64,000 bases of DNA from Veronia nyctiphanis (GCF_004116385.1 NZ_PEIB01000010.1:1-64000), one strand, 5' to 3'; shown: positions 8,707-19,773, counted from the stretch's first letter. Numbers and translations: made by a program. The notes: generated by a model not told the origin, from the letters alone.

Positions 8707-8965
8707 TCTTTTTTATATTCAAACGCCATTAAGTTAACTGAATATATAAGTATCTATCCCTTTTTTACTCGATAACAAACTCGCCCAAACTTATGTAATA
8801 TGAAGTTTGTGTAATACCTTTATTTTCAATTTAGATACAAGTGTATTCAGTTTATTTTTGCCAAACTCTGCCTTAGTTAGTGTTTATTCATGAATCTTTT
8901 CGCACAGGAGCCTCAGGGGGCTTTCGTTGAAAAATCGTACATCGATAAATCAGGAGAGTGGTTGA

Positions 8966-9906
8966 ATGAAAAAATGGCTGATTTGTGTGGGGATAATTGT
9001 CAGTGCAATGACCTCGAAGGTGCACGCAGGAGAGACTCCAACTGAAAGCACTGGGTATACGCAAACAAAATACCCCATTGTGTTGGTACACAGTGCGTTT
9101 GGGTTCAGCCAGATGTTTTTATTCGACTATTTCCACGCTATTCCTGAAGCGCTCACCCGTGATGGTGCCGATGTACACGTTACCAAGCTCTCTCCCATTC
9201 ACAATATGGAAGTACGTGGCGAGCAGCTCCTTGCTCAGGTTGAAGATATTATTGCAGCGACGGGTAAAGAAAAGGTGCATCTTTTCGGCCACAGTTACGG
9301 TTCCCCCACAGCAAGGTATGTGGCTTCTGTCAGGCCTGAGCTCGTTGCATCTGTCACCAGTATAGGGGGCGCAAACATCAATATCCCCATTGCAGATGCG
9401 TTTCGGGCGATAGCAAAACAGGCTGGGCTCATCGAAGGTGTCTCGGCACTGACCGTTAACTCACTCGCACCTCTTGTGACCTTGCTCAATGACGGTGGGT
9501 TTCTTCCATCCGATTTAGTCGCGCTAGTTGATGGTGCAACCAAAGAGGGTTTCGCTGACTTTAATCAACGACATCCCCAAGGTTTGCCCACAGACTGTGG
9601 CATTTTGCCTCATCGCTCGCTGAGAACGGGGTTCACTACTTTTCATGGGGCGGTAACAAGGTATTTACCAATATTTTTGACCCGTCAGATATCGCGTTGT
9701 TTGGTTTAAGCCTGCTGACATCTGAGGAAAACGACGGAGCGATTCCGCGTTGTAGTTCCCACCTGGGGCTGGTATTGCGGGATGACTATAAAATGAACCA
9801 TATCGACATGGTAAACGGGGTACTTGGGTTACATGCCGGTGGTGACAACAACCCAGTGACACTTTATAGGCAGCAAGCGAATCGACTCAAAAATTTGGCG
9901 TTGTAA
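8966..9906 (+). CDS. Secreted triacylglycerol lipase (one frameshift)
   Basis: Repaired length about 313 aa. The signal peptide is MKKWLICVGIIVSAMTSKVHA, and the gene has a good AGGAGA site. The alpha/beta-hydrolase core resembles Pseudomonas family I lipases. The nucleophile is Ser110 in GHSYG, the catalytic Asp lies in ENDGAIPRCSSHLG, and the catalytic His lies in MNHIDMVN. The two Cys (CGHF... and RCSSH) can form the usual disulphide. The frame breaks at about 9601: one C is missing from a CC pair, and adding it restores CGHFASSLAENGVHYFSWGG. Family I.1/I.2 lipases usually need a lipase-specific foldase (lif); none is encoded next door. The gene follows the cholesterol oxidase gene, and both products act on lipids outside the cell. 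Confidence 0.85.
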
Positions 9907-9932
9907 GCGGTTTGAAACAAGAGTGAGTTTGT

Positions 9933-9966
9933 CGCGCACCTGTCTTCAAGGCAGGCGCGCTTTTTC
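9933..9966 (+). terminator. Terminator after the lipase gene
   Basis: GCGCACCTGTC and GGCAGGCGCGC form a GC-rich stem with two wobble or mismatch positions, followed by CTTTTTC. It sits about 27 bases after the lipase stop. The remaining stretch to 10339 holds no gene that I can support, only the upstream region of the aminopeptidase gene. Confidence 0.75.
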
Positions 9967-10339
9967 AAACTTTGCCTGCTGAAAACGTAGCCTGCTAACA
10001 GTCAGAAAAGCTCAGCACGAACTCTTCCTTTAAGGTGCTAACACGTTATCTTCTTGTTCAGTAATTACTGATCACCTTCACTAATCACTAATTAACAATT
10101 CATTAACACGCATTCTGTTCATAGGTTCAACTCCCAAGCTTCAAGTGAAACTATTTTTTGTTATCTATCTGTTGCTGCCTTTGAAATAGTCTGAGAGGGC
10201 TTGTCTGGACAGTGCAGTAACCTGTTAGCCTGATATCTGGCCCCGAAGCGTCCGGAAGTTCGCTGTATTCCTGTCAGCCATTTACTGAGTGGTTTGTCCT
10301 ACAAAAGCCAATCCCCATCTTTTATAAGGACATTTCACT

Positions 10340-12382
10340 ATGTACAAGTCTCTACTCGCCTTGTCATTGATTCTGCCTACAACAGTCAGCGCAGAGCAAC
10401 TATGGCTAACGGTGGACAAAGATACATTACCAGCAATCGCAGAGCTTCAAGGCTTTGCAGTCGTACCCAACATTCAGGTGGCAGCATCATCGTCACCCGC
10501 CGCAGTTGTGCGTGTTGATAGCAGCCAGCAGGATATTCTGACCGCAGTGATGCATGACACGTATCATGCTGCCCGGGCTATATGGTCCACCAATCGCAAG
10601 AAGAAGCCGAGCAAGCGATTATAGCTTCACAACTCTCTACCTCGTTTACTGCACCCGAGATCATTGCGAGAGGAAATATCCCTAACTGGCTGGGTCAGGT
10701 TCAGGAATCGCGGATCACCGATATGATCCGAAAGCTGTCTGACTTTACTAACCGTTTCTACACCACGTCTCACGGTGTGAATGCCAGTAACTATATTCAC
10801 GATGAATGGCAGGCCATTGCGAGCACACGCTCTGACATGACGGTCGAAAAATATAATCACAGAGACTGGCCTCAAGACTCAGTGATCCTGACCTTTAAAG
10901 GCCACACCAAACCAGAAGAAATTGTGGTGATTGGCGGTCACCTTGATTCAACGGTTGGAAGAAGCACCGGAGAAAATACCCGTGCACCGGGTGCTGATGA
11001 CAATGCATCTGGCATAGCTACATTCACAGAAGTGATTCGTGTTTTAGCAAGCAACCAGACTTTAAGCCAGACCGTACGTTGCAGTTTATGGGCTACGCAG
11101 CAGAAGAAGTAGGCCTTTTAGGCTCTGCGGAGATTGCTGCTGATTACAAACGCTCAAACAAAGATGTAAAAGGTGTCTTGCAGCTGGATATGACCAACTA
11201 TCACGGCTCAATGGATGATTTCTATTTTGTCTCTGATTATACCAACGCTACCCAGACTCAGTATCTTAAAGATCTGGTAAAAGAGTACCTGCCAGAATAT
11301 CGCGCCAATGATACCGCCTGCGGATATGCATGTTCTGACCATGCATCATGGCACCGCAATGGTTTTCCCGCGTCCATGCCCTCAGAATCAAAGTTCGGAG
11401 AGCATAACAAAGCAATTCACACCGCCGGAGATACTCTCGACAAAAGTGGTCACGCAGCAGCGCATGCTTACAAATTTGCCAAGTTAGCGCTGACCTATGC
11501 CGCTGATATGACAAATCTTGAAAGTGAGCCTGAGCCCTACATTGAATTCACCGTTAACGGTTTGGAGGTGAGCTTTAATTACAACACTTCCGGTCCAATC
11601 GTTTTACGTCTCAGTCTTGGTCGTTCGGGGATGGTAATGCTTCGTCATTGGCGTCACCGACGCACACTTATGCTCAATCGGGCTCCTATAACGTTTCAGT
11701 AAGACTGACTGACAGCAGTGGGCATACTGAAACGGCGACGTCATTAGTCAACGTTCAGGGAAACTCATGTCTGTTTGGTGAAGTCGTACCGTCTTGGTCT
11801 GAAAGCGAGACGTATTCACCCGGTGATAAGGTGAGCTATCGCAGCAGTATTTATGAGGCAACCTGGTGGTCTGTTGGCGCCCGCCCTGATATCTATAGCA
11901 ACGTATGGAAAAACCTCGGTAGTGACAATGGCGGTGGCGATGACTGTAAAGATAACACCGCTCCTGTGGCAAAGTTCACGGTAACGACGAATAAGCTCAC
12001 AGCGACCTTTACCGATCAGTCAACGGATGACAAAGGCGTCGTCTCTCGTCAATGGGATTTTGGGGATGGCACAGTTAGCAGTGTGGCATCACCGACCCAC
12101 CAATATACCGAAGACGGTGATTACACGGTGACGCTGAGTGTGACCGATAAGGAAGGTTTGAACAGCGAGATCAGCAAAACCATCAGTGTGAAAGGTGATA
12201 CTGATAATGGCTCATGCAGCGTTGAGGCTTGGTCTTCAAGCAAGGTCTATAACAGTGGCGATGAAGTCTCTCATAAAGGTAATCGCTATCGCGCTAAATG
12301 GTGGACCCAAGGCGAAGACCCATCGTCAACGGGACAATGGGGCGTATGGGAAAACCTCGGCGCCTGCCAAGTAGCAAAATAA
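10340..12382 (+). CDS. Secreted M28 leucine aminopeptidase with PKD and chitin-binding domains (three frameshifts)
   Basis: Repaired length about 681 aa. It has a signal peptide (MYKSLLALSLILPTTVSA), a propeptide, then an M28 zinc aminopeptidase like the Vibrio proteolyticus enzyme. Zinc ligands appear in GGHLDSTVG, ADDNASG, AAEEVGLLGS, QLDMTNY and CSDHASWHRNG. Next come two PKD-type repeats (around SWSFGDGN and RQWDFGDGTV). Two CBM5/12-type chitin-binding modules are centred on SYRSSIYEATWW and SHKGNRYRAKWW; one lies between the PKD repeats and one is at the C-terminus. Each break is a lost base in a short run: T at 10570, C at 11055 and T at 11594. Repairs restore the peptides YHACPGYMVHQSQ, NPDFKPDRTLQFMGY and GSNRFTSQSWSFG. 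The likely role is digestion of peptides on chitinous particles. The start follows an AAGGA site. Confidence 0.88.
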
Positions 12383-12411
12383 ACAGGCAAGCCAACATTT
12401 ATTGCACAATC

Positions 12412-12436
12412 CGAGGCCAGTAATACTGGCCTTTTT
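12412..12436 (+). terminator. Terminator after the aminopeptidase gene
   Basis: GGCCAGT, loop AAT, ACTGGCC, then TTTTTC. It is 30 bases past the stop. The following 600 bases up to pykF contain no supportable gene; they carry an AT-rich stretch that should include the pykF promoter. Confidence 0.85.
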
Positions 12437-13050
12437 CTATATCGGGACCCACTCTTTTTGCTCTTTTTCATCCTGAGCTTTATTTTTCAGAGCCAGTGAT
12501 GAAATTTACTTTTACGATCTTAAGATGAGTTATTCGGCCACAAGTTGCGCTACCTCAGACCTCCCAACTTCCAAGAACATTGATTTACAAATTTTTGTGA
12601 CTGATTACAACTATTGAGGCTACATTAGCTCAACAAGTGGTTAATATTGTGCAAAGGCTCTCTTCACATTTCCTCGTCTTATCGTTACTCAATAGTGATC
12701 TGCATAACATAGTGTGGTAAATTTACCGTCGAAAATTTTAAGAATGAGTATTCATTCTGACTACTCAAAATCGACCAGCCAGAAACGTTTGATCATCTTC
12801 ATAGGTTTAAGATCAAAAATCCTTCTTATTTAGCAGGTATACTGGCGTCAGAAGTGCGACAAGTTGTGTTTTTCAAGCGAAACGAACGCTTCAATAACAC
12901 AATTAAACTTTGAATTTTCTGAATTAACCCTGCGCTTGTTCATCGTAATATCGGAGCAGACGAAACCGGTATTTGTTGTTTTTTTACAGACATGATGAGT
13001 AAACGTAGAAATATTTTTCTGGGTAACATTCACACCGGAGACCATCCCGC

Positions 13051-14463
13051 ATGAAAAAGACCAAAATCGTTTGTACGATTGGACCAAAAACTGAATCTAA
13101 AGAGATGCTGACCAAACTGGCTGAAGCTGGCATGAACGTTATGCGCCTCAACTTCTCGCACGGCGACTTCGACGAGCATGGTCAGCGCATTGCAAACCTG
13201 CGTGAAGTCATGAAAGAAACAGGTAAGCAACTCGCGATTCTTCTCGACACCAAAGGTCCTGAAATCCGTACTATCAAGCTGGATGGCGGTAACGATGTCT
13301 CTTTGGTTGCAGGTCAACGCTTCACTTTCACTACTGATGCATCAGTAGTCGGTAACGCTGAGCGCGTTGCAGTCACCTACCCTGGTTTTGCTGACGACCT
13401 GAAACAAGGCAACATCATTTTGGTTGATGACGGCCTGATTGAAATGGAAGTGGTTGAAACCACCTCAACAGAAGTTATCTGTAAAGTACTTAACAACGGC
13501 GACCTTGGCGAAAACAAAGGTGTTAACCTGCCGGGCGTTTCTGTGAAGCTGCCAGCACTGGCTGAAAAAGACAAAGCTGACCTGAAATTTGGTTGTGAGC
13601 AGGGCGTTGACTTTGTCGCTGCTTCTTTCATCCGTAAGAAAGAAGACGTGCTTGAAATCCGTGAGCTGCTTGAAGCAAATGGCGGTGCAGACATAAAGAT
13701 CATCTCTAAAATTGAAAATCAGGAAGGCGTTGATAACTTCGATGAGATCCTTGAAGTCTCTGACGGCATCATGGTTGCACGTGGCGATCTGGGTGTTGAA
13801 ATTCCCGTTGAAGAAGTTATCTTCGCTCAGAAGATGATGATTGAGAAATGTAACCGCGCACGTAAGACAGTTATTACTGCAACGCAGATGCTGGACTCAA
13901 TGATCAAAAACCCACGTCCTACTCGCGCTGAAGCGGGCGACGTTGCTAATGCCATCATGGATGGCACAGATGCAGTTATGCTGTCTGGTGAATCTGCGAA
14001 GGGTAAATACCCAATCGAAGCAGTGAGCATCATGGCACAAATCTGTGCACGCACTGACAGCGCAATGAAGGCAGAAATGAGCTCGCGTCTTGACAGCTCT
14101 CGCCTGCGCATCACTGAAGCTGTGTGTAAAGGTGCTGTTGATGCAGCAGAGAAGCTGAGTGCACCATTGATTGTTGTTGCAACTCAAGCTGGTAAATCTG
14201 CACGCTCAGTACGTAAGTACTTCCCACGCGCGCACATTGTTGCTGTGACCACTGAAGAGAAAACCGCTGCACAGCTTTGCCTGACCAAAGGTGTAACACC
14301 TGTGCTTGTTGAAGGTTTTGAAAGCACTGATCAATTCTACATTCACGGTAAAGAAATCGCACTGGCATCAGGCCTTGCTGACCGTGGCGACGTAGTCATC
14401 ATGGTTTCAGGTGCGCTGGTACCTTCAGGCACCACCAACACCTCTTCTGTTCACGTCCTGTAA
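13051..14463 (+). CDS. pykF: Pyruvate kinase I
   Basis: 470 aa, exactly the length of the enterobacterial type I enzyme. It converts phosphoenolpyruvate and ADP to pyruvate and ATP in the cytoplasm. The start [20 protein letters not shown] is the family N-terminus, preceded by a GGAG site. Seen motifs: [14 protein letters not shown] (substrate-binding loop), ISKIENQEG with the catalytic Lys, [12 protein letters not shown], and ATQMLDSM followed by PTRAE. The C-terminal domain keeps the layout of fructose-1,6-bisphosphate-activated enzymes. Codon use is that of a highly expressed gene. It is monocistronic, with a strong terminator. Confidence 0.97.
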   Translation: MKKTKIVCTIGPKTESKEMLTKLAEAGMNVMRLNFSHGDFDEHGQRIANLREVMKETGKQLAILLDTKGPEIRTIKLDGGNDVSLVAGQRFTFTTDASVVGNAERVAVTYPGFADDLKQGNIILVDDGLIEMEVVETTSTEVICKVLNNGDLGENKGVNLPGVSVKLPALAEKDKADLKFGCEQGVDFVAASFIRKKEDVLEIRELLEANGGADIKIISKIENQEGVDNFDEILEVSDGIMVARGDLGVEIPVEEVIFAQKMMIEKCNRARKTVITATQMLDSMIKNPRPTRAEAGDVANAIMDGTDAVMLSGESAKGKYPIEAVSIMAQICARTDSAMKAEMSSRLDSSRLRITEAVCKGAVDAAEKLSAPLIVVATQAGKSARSVRKYFPRAHIVAVTTEEKTAAQLCLTKGVTPVLVEGFESTDQFYIHGKEIALASGLADRGDVVIMVSGALVPSGTTNTSSVHVL

Positions 14464-14481
14464 GGTCGAGACAACAGAATG

Positions 14482-14510
14482 AAAAAAGGAGCCAATCGGC
14501 TCCTTTTTTA
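14482..14510 (+). terminator. pykF terminator
   Basis: AAAAAAGGAGCC, loop AATC, GGCTCCTTTTTTA. A strong A-flanked stem with a T-tract, 19 bases after the pykF stop. Confidence 0.93.
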
Positions 14511-14557
14511 TTTCTTGTTTTTCCTGATGTGCACAAGGCATATCCATGTTTGTGTAT

Positions 14558-14677
14558 TTACCAGCGAGTCAGCTCATCACGGTGAGTACCAAATAACACG
14601 GCCATAGGTACCAGATAAATCATGCTGATTTTCAATGCCATCAAGGCAGAGTGACGGTGGTGGCTCTCACCAGACAT
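14558..14677 (-). CDS. Possible 39-aa small protein with one hydrophobic segment
   Basis: A minus-strand frame starts MSGESHHRHSALMAL, continues through a hydrophobic stretch (ISMIYLVPMAVLF) and ends DELTRW. It looks like a small single-span membrane protein. There is no good Shine-Dalgarno sequence. It sits alone between the pykF terminator and the ilvH-side terminator. The codons look ordinary for this genome. I offer it as a candidate only. Confidence 0.35.
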   Translation of the reverse strand: MSGESHHRHSALMALKISMIYLVPMAVLFGTHRDELTRW

Positions 14678-14825
14678 TTATTAATAGTACTAAACACACA
14701 AACCTCGATAATGATTAAAAAACAAGCAAAATGTGACGAGGGGCACAGTCTACATTTTAACCAGCAGGATGCAAGTCTTTATCAGGCATTCCTGCGTCGT
14801 CGACTGACAACCCTGCTGTACAGAC

Positions 14826-14859
14826 AAAAAAAGAGCCGGTCATACCGGCTCTTTTTTTT
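14826..14859. terminator. Bidirectional terminator beside ilvH
   Basis: AAAAAAAGAGCCGGT, loop CAT, ACCGGCTCTTTTTTTT. A strong symmetric hairpin flanked by A and T runs. It lies 15 bases beyond the ilvH stop, so it ends ilvIH transcription from the minus strand. Confidence 0.93.
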
Positions 14860-14874
14860 GACGTAGAAACATGT

Positions 14875-15372
14875 TTATTGGCGAAGCGCTCGTTCACCTC
14901 GCGCGATTCCAACAACACCACTTCGTGCAACTTCGATGATATCCGTCACCTCAGCCATCGCTGAGATGAAGGCTTCAATCTTCTCAGTCGTACCCGTTAT
15001 CTGAACGGTATACAGCGAGTTAGTCACATCAACAATCTGACCACGGAAAATATCGGCAGTTCGCTTTACTTCCGCACGGGCAAAGCCACTTGCTTTCACT
15101 TTGACCATCGCAAGCTCACGCTCGATATGATCAGTCTCGGTCACGTTGCTGACTTTCAGCACGTCTACCAACTTGTGAAGTTGTTTTTCAATCTGCTCAC
15201 GCTCAGAGTCACGCACCACTGTGGTGGTGATGTTGAGACGAGACAGTGTCGGATCATCCGTTGGCGATACCGTCAGCGACTCGATGTTGTAGCCACGTTG
15301 AGAGAACAAACCGACAACACGTGACAATGCACCCGGTTCGTTTTCCATTAAAATTGAAACAATACTGCGCAT
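14875..15372 (-). CDS. ilvH: Acetolactate synthase III small (regulatory) subunit
   Basis: 165 aa. Begins [19 protein letters not shown], an ACT domain (residues 4-77) that binds valine and gives feedback inhibition of the holoenzyme, followed by the C-terminal ALS_ss domain. It partners with IlvI in the first common step of branched-chain amino acid synthesis. Its ATG overlaps the ilvI stop (TAATG), so the two subunits are translationally coupled. A strong terminator follows. Confidence 0.96.
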   Translation of the reverse strand: MRSIVSILMENEPGALSRVVGLFSQRGYNIESLTVSPTDDPTLSRLNITTTVVRDSEREQIEKQLHKLVDVLKVSNVTETDHIERELAMVKVKASGFARAEVKRTADIFRGQIVDVTNSLYTVQITGTTEKIEAFISAMAEVTDIIEVARSGVVGIARGERALRQ

Positions 15373-17090
15373 TAGGTTCTCTCCGTCTTACTCAACCACA
15401 TTTCATTCATCGCGCCACCACGAACCTGCATAGGATAAACGTGCTCGGTTTCATCAACATTAATGTCGAAGAAAACCAGCTTGTTTTTCATAGCAAGGCC
15501 GCGCTTGAGCTCGCTTTCCAACTCTGACGGGTGATTGATTCGGATACCAACGTGTCCATATGCTTCGGTGATCGCAGCAAAGTCAGGCACGGAATCCATG
15601 TAAGAATGAGAGTGACGACCCTGATAAATCATATCCTGCCACTGCTTCACCATACCGAGGAAGCGGTTGTTCAGGTTGATGATTTTCACAGGAATATCGT
15701 ATTGAAGTGCGGTAGACAGCTCTTGAATGTTCATCTGAATACTGCCATCGCCAGTCACACAAAGTACTTCTGCATCTGGCAACGCAAACTTAACACCCAT
15801 CGCGGCTGGTAAACCAAAGCCCATGGTGCCCAGACCACCGGAGTTGATCCAGCGACGAGGCTTATCAAACGGGTAATACAGTGCAGCGAACATCTGGTGT
15901 TGACCAACATCTGACGACACATAAGCGTCACCATTAGTCAGCTTGTGAATTGCTTCAATGACTTGCTGTGGTTTAATGCGCTCAGGATCTTTTTCGTACT
16001 TGAGGCACTGGCGTCCACGCCATTCATTGATCGACTCCCACCATGAAGCCATCGCCGCTTCATCGTTAGTGCCACCCTGCTCTACCAGTATCTTCAACAT
16101 ACCATCGAGAACGGTATCTGCCGAGCCAACGATTGGAATGTCAGCGGCAACCGTCTTCGAGATGCTGGATGGGTCGATGTCGATATGCATGATGGTTGCA
16201 TTCGGACAGTATTTCTCAAGGTTATTGGTGGTACGGTCATCAAAACGCACACCAATACCAAAAATAAGGTCGGCATTATGCATTGTCATGTTGGCCTCAT
16301 AGGTGCCATGCATGCCCAGCATACCTACTGATTTATCACCTGTTCCCGGATATGCGCCAAGCCCCATCAAGGTGCTGACGACAGGAATATTCAGCGCATC
16401 GGCCAGTGCTTTTATCTGCTCACCGCAATCTGCGATGATGGCACCGCCACCGATATAAAGTGCTGGGCGTTTCGCCGCCAGCAACGCTTTCAGGCCACGT
16501 TTGATTTGTCCTTTGTGTCCGGTTGTTGTCGGATTATAAGAACGCATCGCAATGCTTTCCGGATACTGATACTCATGCGTTATCGCAGGGTTCAGCATAT
16601 CTTTTGGCAGGTCAACAACCACGGGACCGGGTCGACCGCTTGCAGCCAGATAGAAGGCTTTCTTGATTATACTCGGGATATCTTTTGGATCTTTCACCAA
16701 GAAGCTGTGTTTCACGACGGGACGTGAGATACCCACCATGTCACATTCTTGGAATGCGTCATTACCAATCAGGCTGCTTGGCACCTGACCAGAAAGCACA
16801 ACCATAGGTGCTGAGTCCATGTACGCGGTCGCGATACCTGTGATCGCATTCGTCGCGCCGGGACCAGAAGTGACGAGTACGACACCCACTTCACCCGTTG
16901 CACGGGCATAACCGTCAGCCATATGTACAGCCGCTTGTTCATGACGAACAAGAACGTGTTCAATATCGCTTTTCTGGTGAAGAGCATCGTAAATATCCAG
17001 GACAGAACCGCCGGGATAACCAAAGATGTGTTTTACGCCTTGATCGATCAATGAACGAACGATCATATCGGCACCGGATAACATTTCCAC
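15372..17090 (-). CDS. ilvI: Acetolactate synthase III large (catalytic) subunit
   Basis: About 572 aa. I chose the GTG start at 17090 because GGAGG lies five bases upstream and the product then begins [14 protein letters not shown], matching E. coli IlvI. An ATG four codons upstream has no ribosome binding site. The enzyme uses thiamine diphosphate and FAD to make 2-acetolactate or 2-aceto-2-hydroxybutyrate. Seen: the N-terminal TPP domain with [14 protein letters not shown] and the catalytic Glu in [13 protein letters not shown], a central FAD domain, and the C-terminal TPP motif [12 protein letters not shown]...[12 protein letters not shown]. The roughly 450 bases upstream (17103-17546) hold no gene but should contain the promoter and regulatory sites. 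Confidence 0.95.
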   Translation of the reverse strand: MEMLSGADMIVRSLIDQGVKHIFGYPGGSVLDIYDALHQKSDIEHVLVRHEQAAVHMADGYARATGEVGVVLVTSGPGATNAITGIATAYMDSAPMVVLSGQVPSSLIGNDAFQECDMVGISRPVVKHSFLVKDPKDIPSIIKKAFYLAASGRPGPVVVDLPKDMLNPAITHEYQYPESIAMRSYNPTTTGHKGQIKRGLKALLAAKRPALYIGGGAIIADCGEQIKALADALNIPVVSTLMGLGAYPGTGDKSVGMLGMHGTYEANMTMHNADLIFGIGVRFDDRTTNNLEKYCPNATIMHIDIDPSSISKTVAADIPIVGSADTVLDGMLKILVEQGGTNDEAAMASWWESINEWRGRQCLKYEKDPERIKPQQVIEAIHKLTNGDAYVSSDVGQHQMFAALYYPFDKPRRWINSGGLGTMGFGLPAAMGVKFALPDAEVLCVTGDGSIQMNIQELSTALQYDIPVKIINLNNRFLGMVKQWQDMIYQGRHSHSYMDSVPDFAAITEAYGHVGIRINHPSELESELKRGLAMKNKLVFFDINVDETEHVYPMQVRGGAMNEMWLSKTERT

Positions 17091-17546
17091 TTGAGCCTCC
17101 ATGTCTGCATAGTCAGGACTTATTTATAGCCTGGAGAAGGGGTTAGACTGATCTGTGTCTGTCTTTCCCGCTATGCCTTCAACTCCGGTCGTAACAAGAG
17201 CTGAAATAGCCTTATAACTCTAACCTTTCGTTATGATAAATGTCTATTCAGTAAACAGCTTTCAATTGCATTGTCTTAATTTAGCGCCATTACCTGTCGA
17301 TACCCCTGATATTGACACGAGATATCGATATATATAACCAATAAAATAAAAGTATGCAGAACATTCAATGACAAAAACACTCATGATAATCAGTATGAAA
17401 TACCTTATTTTGAATGTCAGATGATCTTTTTGTTGTCAAAAGGTTAATTTTGCGTGTTTCTACGTCTCAAAATCGTGATTTTATGACGAGTGGTATTTGT
17501 TGGTGTGGTGAAGAGTCCAGAACAGACAGGGGTTTGGCTAAATTAG

Positions 17547-17582
17547 CATAATGACGCTGACAATATTGTCAGCGTCATTATG
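17547..17582. terminator. 36-base perfect palindrome, terminator of the ligase gene
   Basis: CATAATGACGCTGACAAT is followed immediately by its exact reverse complement. In RNA it would form a very stable hairpin. It lies 10 bases beyond the ligase stop on the minus strand and most likely ends that transcript, although no long T-tract follows. Confidence 0.6.
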
Positions 17583-17591
17583 TAACTGGTG

Positions 17592-19387
17592 TTATTTATG
17601 CTTTTTATACATGGCTTCGATTTGCTTCTTGTATCGCTCAAGGATCACTTTGCGACGAAGTTTCAGTGTCGGTGTCAGCTCCCCCTGCGCCATCGAAAAC
17701 TCAGCAGGTAACAGGGTGAATTTTTTCACCTGCTCAAAACGTGCCAGCTCTTTTTGCATATTAGCGATACGCTTGTCGAACATCTCAACAACCTGACTGT
17801 GACGAATCAATTCAAGCCTGTCGTGATACTTAATATTCAGCTCTTTAGCCCACGATTCCAGTGATTCAAAACACGGTACTACCAAAGCTGAAACAAAGTT
17901 ACGCGCATCAGCGACAACCGCTATCTGTTCGATAAAGTGGTCTTTACCCAGCTTGCCCTCGATCACCTGAGGGGCAATATATTTTCCGCCCGAAGTTTTC
18001 ATCAGCTCTTTGATACGATCGGTGATGAAAAGATTCCCCGCGTCATCAAGGTGTCCCGCATCACCAGTTTTCAAAAAGCCATCGTCGGTGAATGTTTCCG
18101 ACGTTTCTTTCGGTTTGTTGAAGTAGCCGCGCATCACCATATCGCCGCGTACTAAGATTTCATTGTCTTTACCAATCTTGACGTCAACACCTGGCATCGG
18201 CTTACCAACAGAATCTGCGTTGAATCGATCGCTGTCCCAGCAAGATATCGTTGCTGTGGTTTCTGTCATCCCGTAACCGAGTTTGACGTTAACGCCAATG
18301 GCATGGAAAAAGCGGCCAATTTCAGGATCCAGCTTAGCGCCGCCACAAGGCATCATGTTCACTCTGCCGCCTAGCAAAGTGCGAAGCTTCGACAGTACCA
18401 ATTTGTTGGCCGAGCGATAGGCCACTTTGAGCGCTGCATTCGGCTTTTTACCCTGACGTTCGAGATCAGCAACTTTCGCTCCGACAGACACCGCCCAGCT
18501 GAACATCGCACGTTTGGTCAGACTCGATACCGCCACTTTTTCATGAATAGCTGAGTAAATCTTCTCGAAGAAGCGCGGCACTGCACACATGGTGGTTGGC
18601 CTGATTTCTGTCAGTGCCTGACGGATGTCACCTGTATTAGTCAGGTAACAATTCGTCCCGCCACACATCAGCACATACAAGCTCCAACAGCGCTCAAACA
18701 CATGAGAAAGAGGCAGGAAGGCCAGTGATATATCTTTATCTGTAAGGCCCAGCGCCTGATCGTGGGTACGAATTTGTGCTGCGATGTTACGGTAGTCGAG
18801 CATCACGCCTTTTGGCTCACCCGTTGTGCCTGAGGTGTAAATCAGGGTCATCAGATCATCCATGGCTTTGTTGTCGAGTCGCTGCGAAAGCTCCTGATCG
18901 ACATTGGCGTGGCCTGATGCGATGAATTCATACCACTGACAACCGAGTGGCTGTCGCCAAAATCAACGCCATCCGCGAAGCTGATGATTTTTTCCAATGA
19001 TGGACAGGTATCGGCAATCGACAACGCACTATCAGCCTGCGCTTGATCGCCGACAAACAACACTCTGGCGTTGGCATCGTTAATGATATAAGCCGCCTGA
19101 GCAGGCGTATTGGTCGGATAAATAGGTACGGGCACACAGCGTATCTGTAACGCGCCAATATCGGTCGTTGTCCACTCTGCTGAGTTATTAGCGAAGATAG
19201 CAATGCGGTCTTGCACAGCAAGCCCTGCGACTAAGAGAGCGCGAGACACAGCATCAATATTTTTGCCAAATTCCGTCCAGCTGGTTTCTCCCCACCCTTC
19301 AGCCTGTTGAAAGCGAACGGCAACACGGTCGCCGTGAGTCTGGATTTGCTGGCGAATTCGGTTAACAAGATGGAAATTCAGTGACAT
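17592..19387 (-). CDS. Long-chain fatty acid-CoA ligase, FAA1/FadD15 type (one frameshift)
   Basis: Repaired length about 598 aa. It activates fatty acids as acyl-AMP and then acyl-CoA. The ATP/AMP signature is [13 protein letters not shown], with [13 protein letters not shown] in the core and [15 protein letters not shown] (adenylate-binding Asp) in the C-terminal half. The C-terminal Lys motif is [12 protein letters not shown]. The start [14 protein letters not shown] at 19387 follows a purine-rich GAGAGA site. The frame breaks near 18941, where one base is missing (TT/GG context). Repair joins FGDSHSV to [17 protein letters not shown]. This is the vibrio-type ligase that normally neighbours ilvIH, not classical fadD. 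A 24-base palindrome upstream may be its operator. Confidence 0.88.
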
Positions 19388-19460
19388 TGTTTTCTCTCTC
19401 AACGCATCAAGGCAGCAGGCTTGCTTGCACCCAAATACTGCTATTTGGTCAAAACCCACT

Positions 19461-19484
19461 TTGAGCTAACACTTGTTAGCTCAA
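19461..19484. promoter_or_regulatory. 24-base palindrome upstream of the acyl-CoA ligase, candidate operator
   Basis: TTGAGCTAACA, CT, TGTTAGCTCAA: two perfect 11-base arms around a 2-base centre, 74-97 bases upstream of the ligase start. Its size and symmetry fit a site for a TetR-type fatty acid regulator such as a PsrA- or FabR-like protein. The binding protein is inference. Confidence 0.5.
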
Positions 19485-19710
19485 TTTAGGAGGAGGAAGT
19501 GTAATCACCATACGGCGAAATACAAGCGAAAGTGCACAAATTTTGTAGATACATAACATGATTAACACATGTACAAATCGGAATTGATCACACTTTCATC
19601 AGCAATCATCGACCACAAAAGGCGCGACACAATAGTGAGGAATGGTTTGATGAACAAAAGTCGGCAAAATTAGAAGCAGATCTTTTGGTAGGGAAAACGT
19701 TAAAAGAAGA

Positions 19711-19736
19711 CGATGCGACGCCAATGGCACCGCATC
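19711..19736 (-). terminator. Likely terminator of the dddTBC operon
   Basis: On the minus strand, GATGCGGTGCC, loop ATT, GGCGTCGCATC form an 11-base stem with two G-U pairs, followed by GTCTTCTTTT. It lies about 38 bases beyond the dddC stop. The rest of 19485-19773 shows no gene. Confidence 0.5.
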
Positions 19737-19773
19737 AAAAGTGACCAGCAATATGTTGATAGCTTTCAGGCCA

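Noticed and set aside
14651-14866. 71-aa plus-strand frame ending in the ilvH-side terminator
   Set aside because: It runs through a strong terminator hairpin and has non-protein-like composition.
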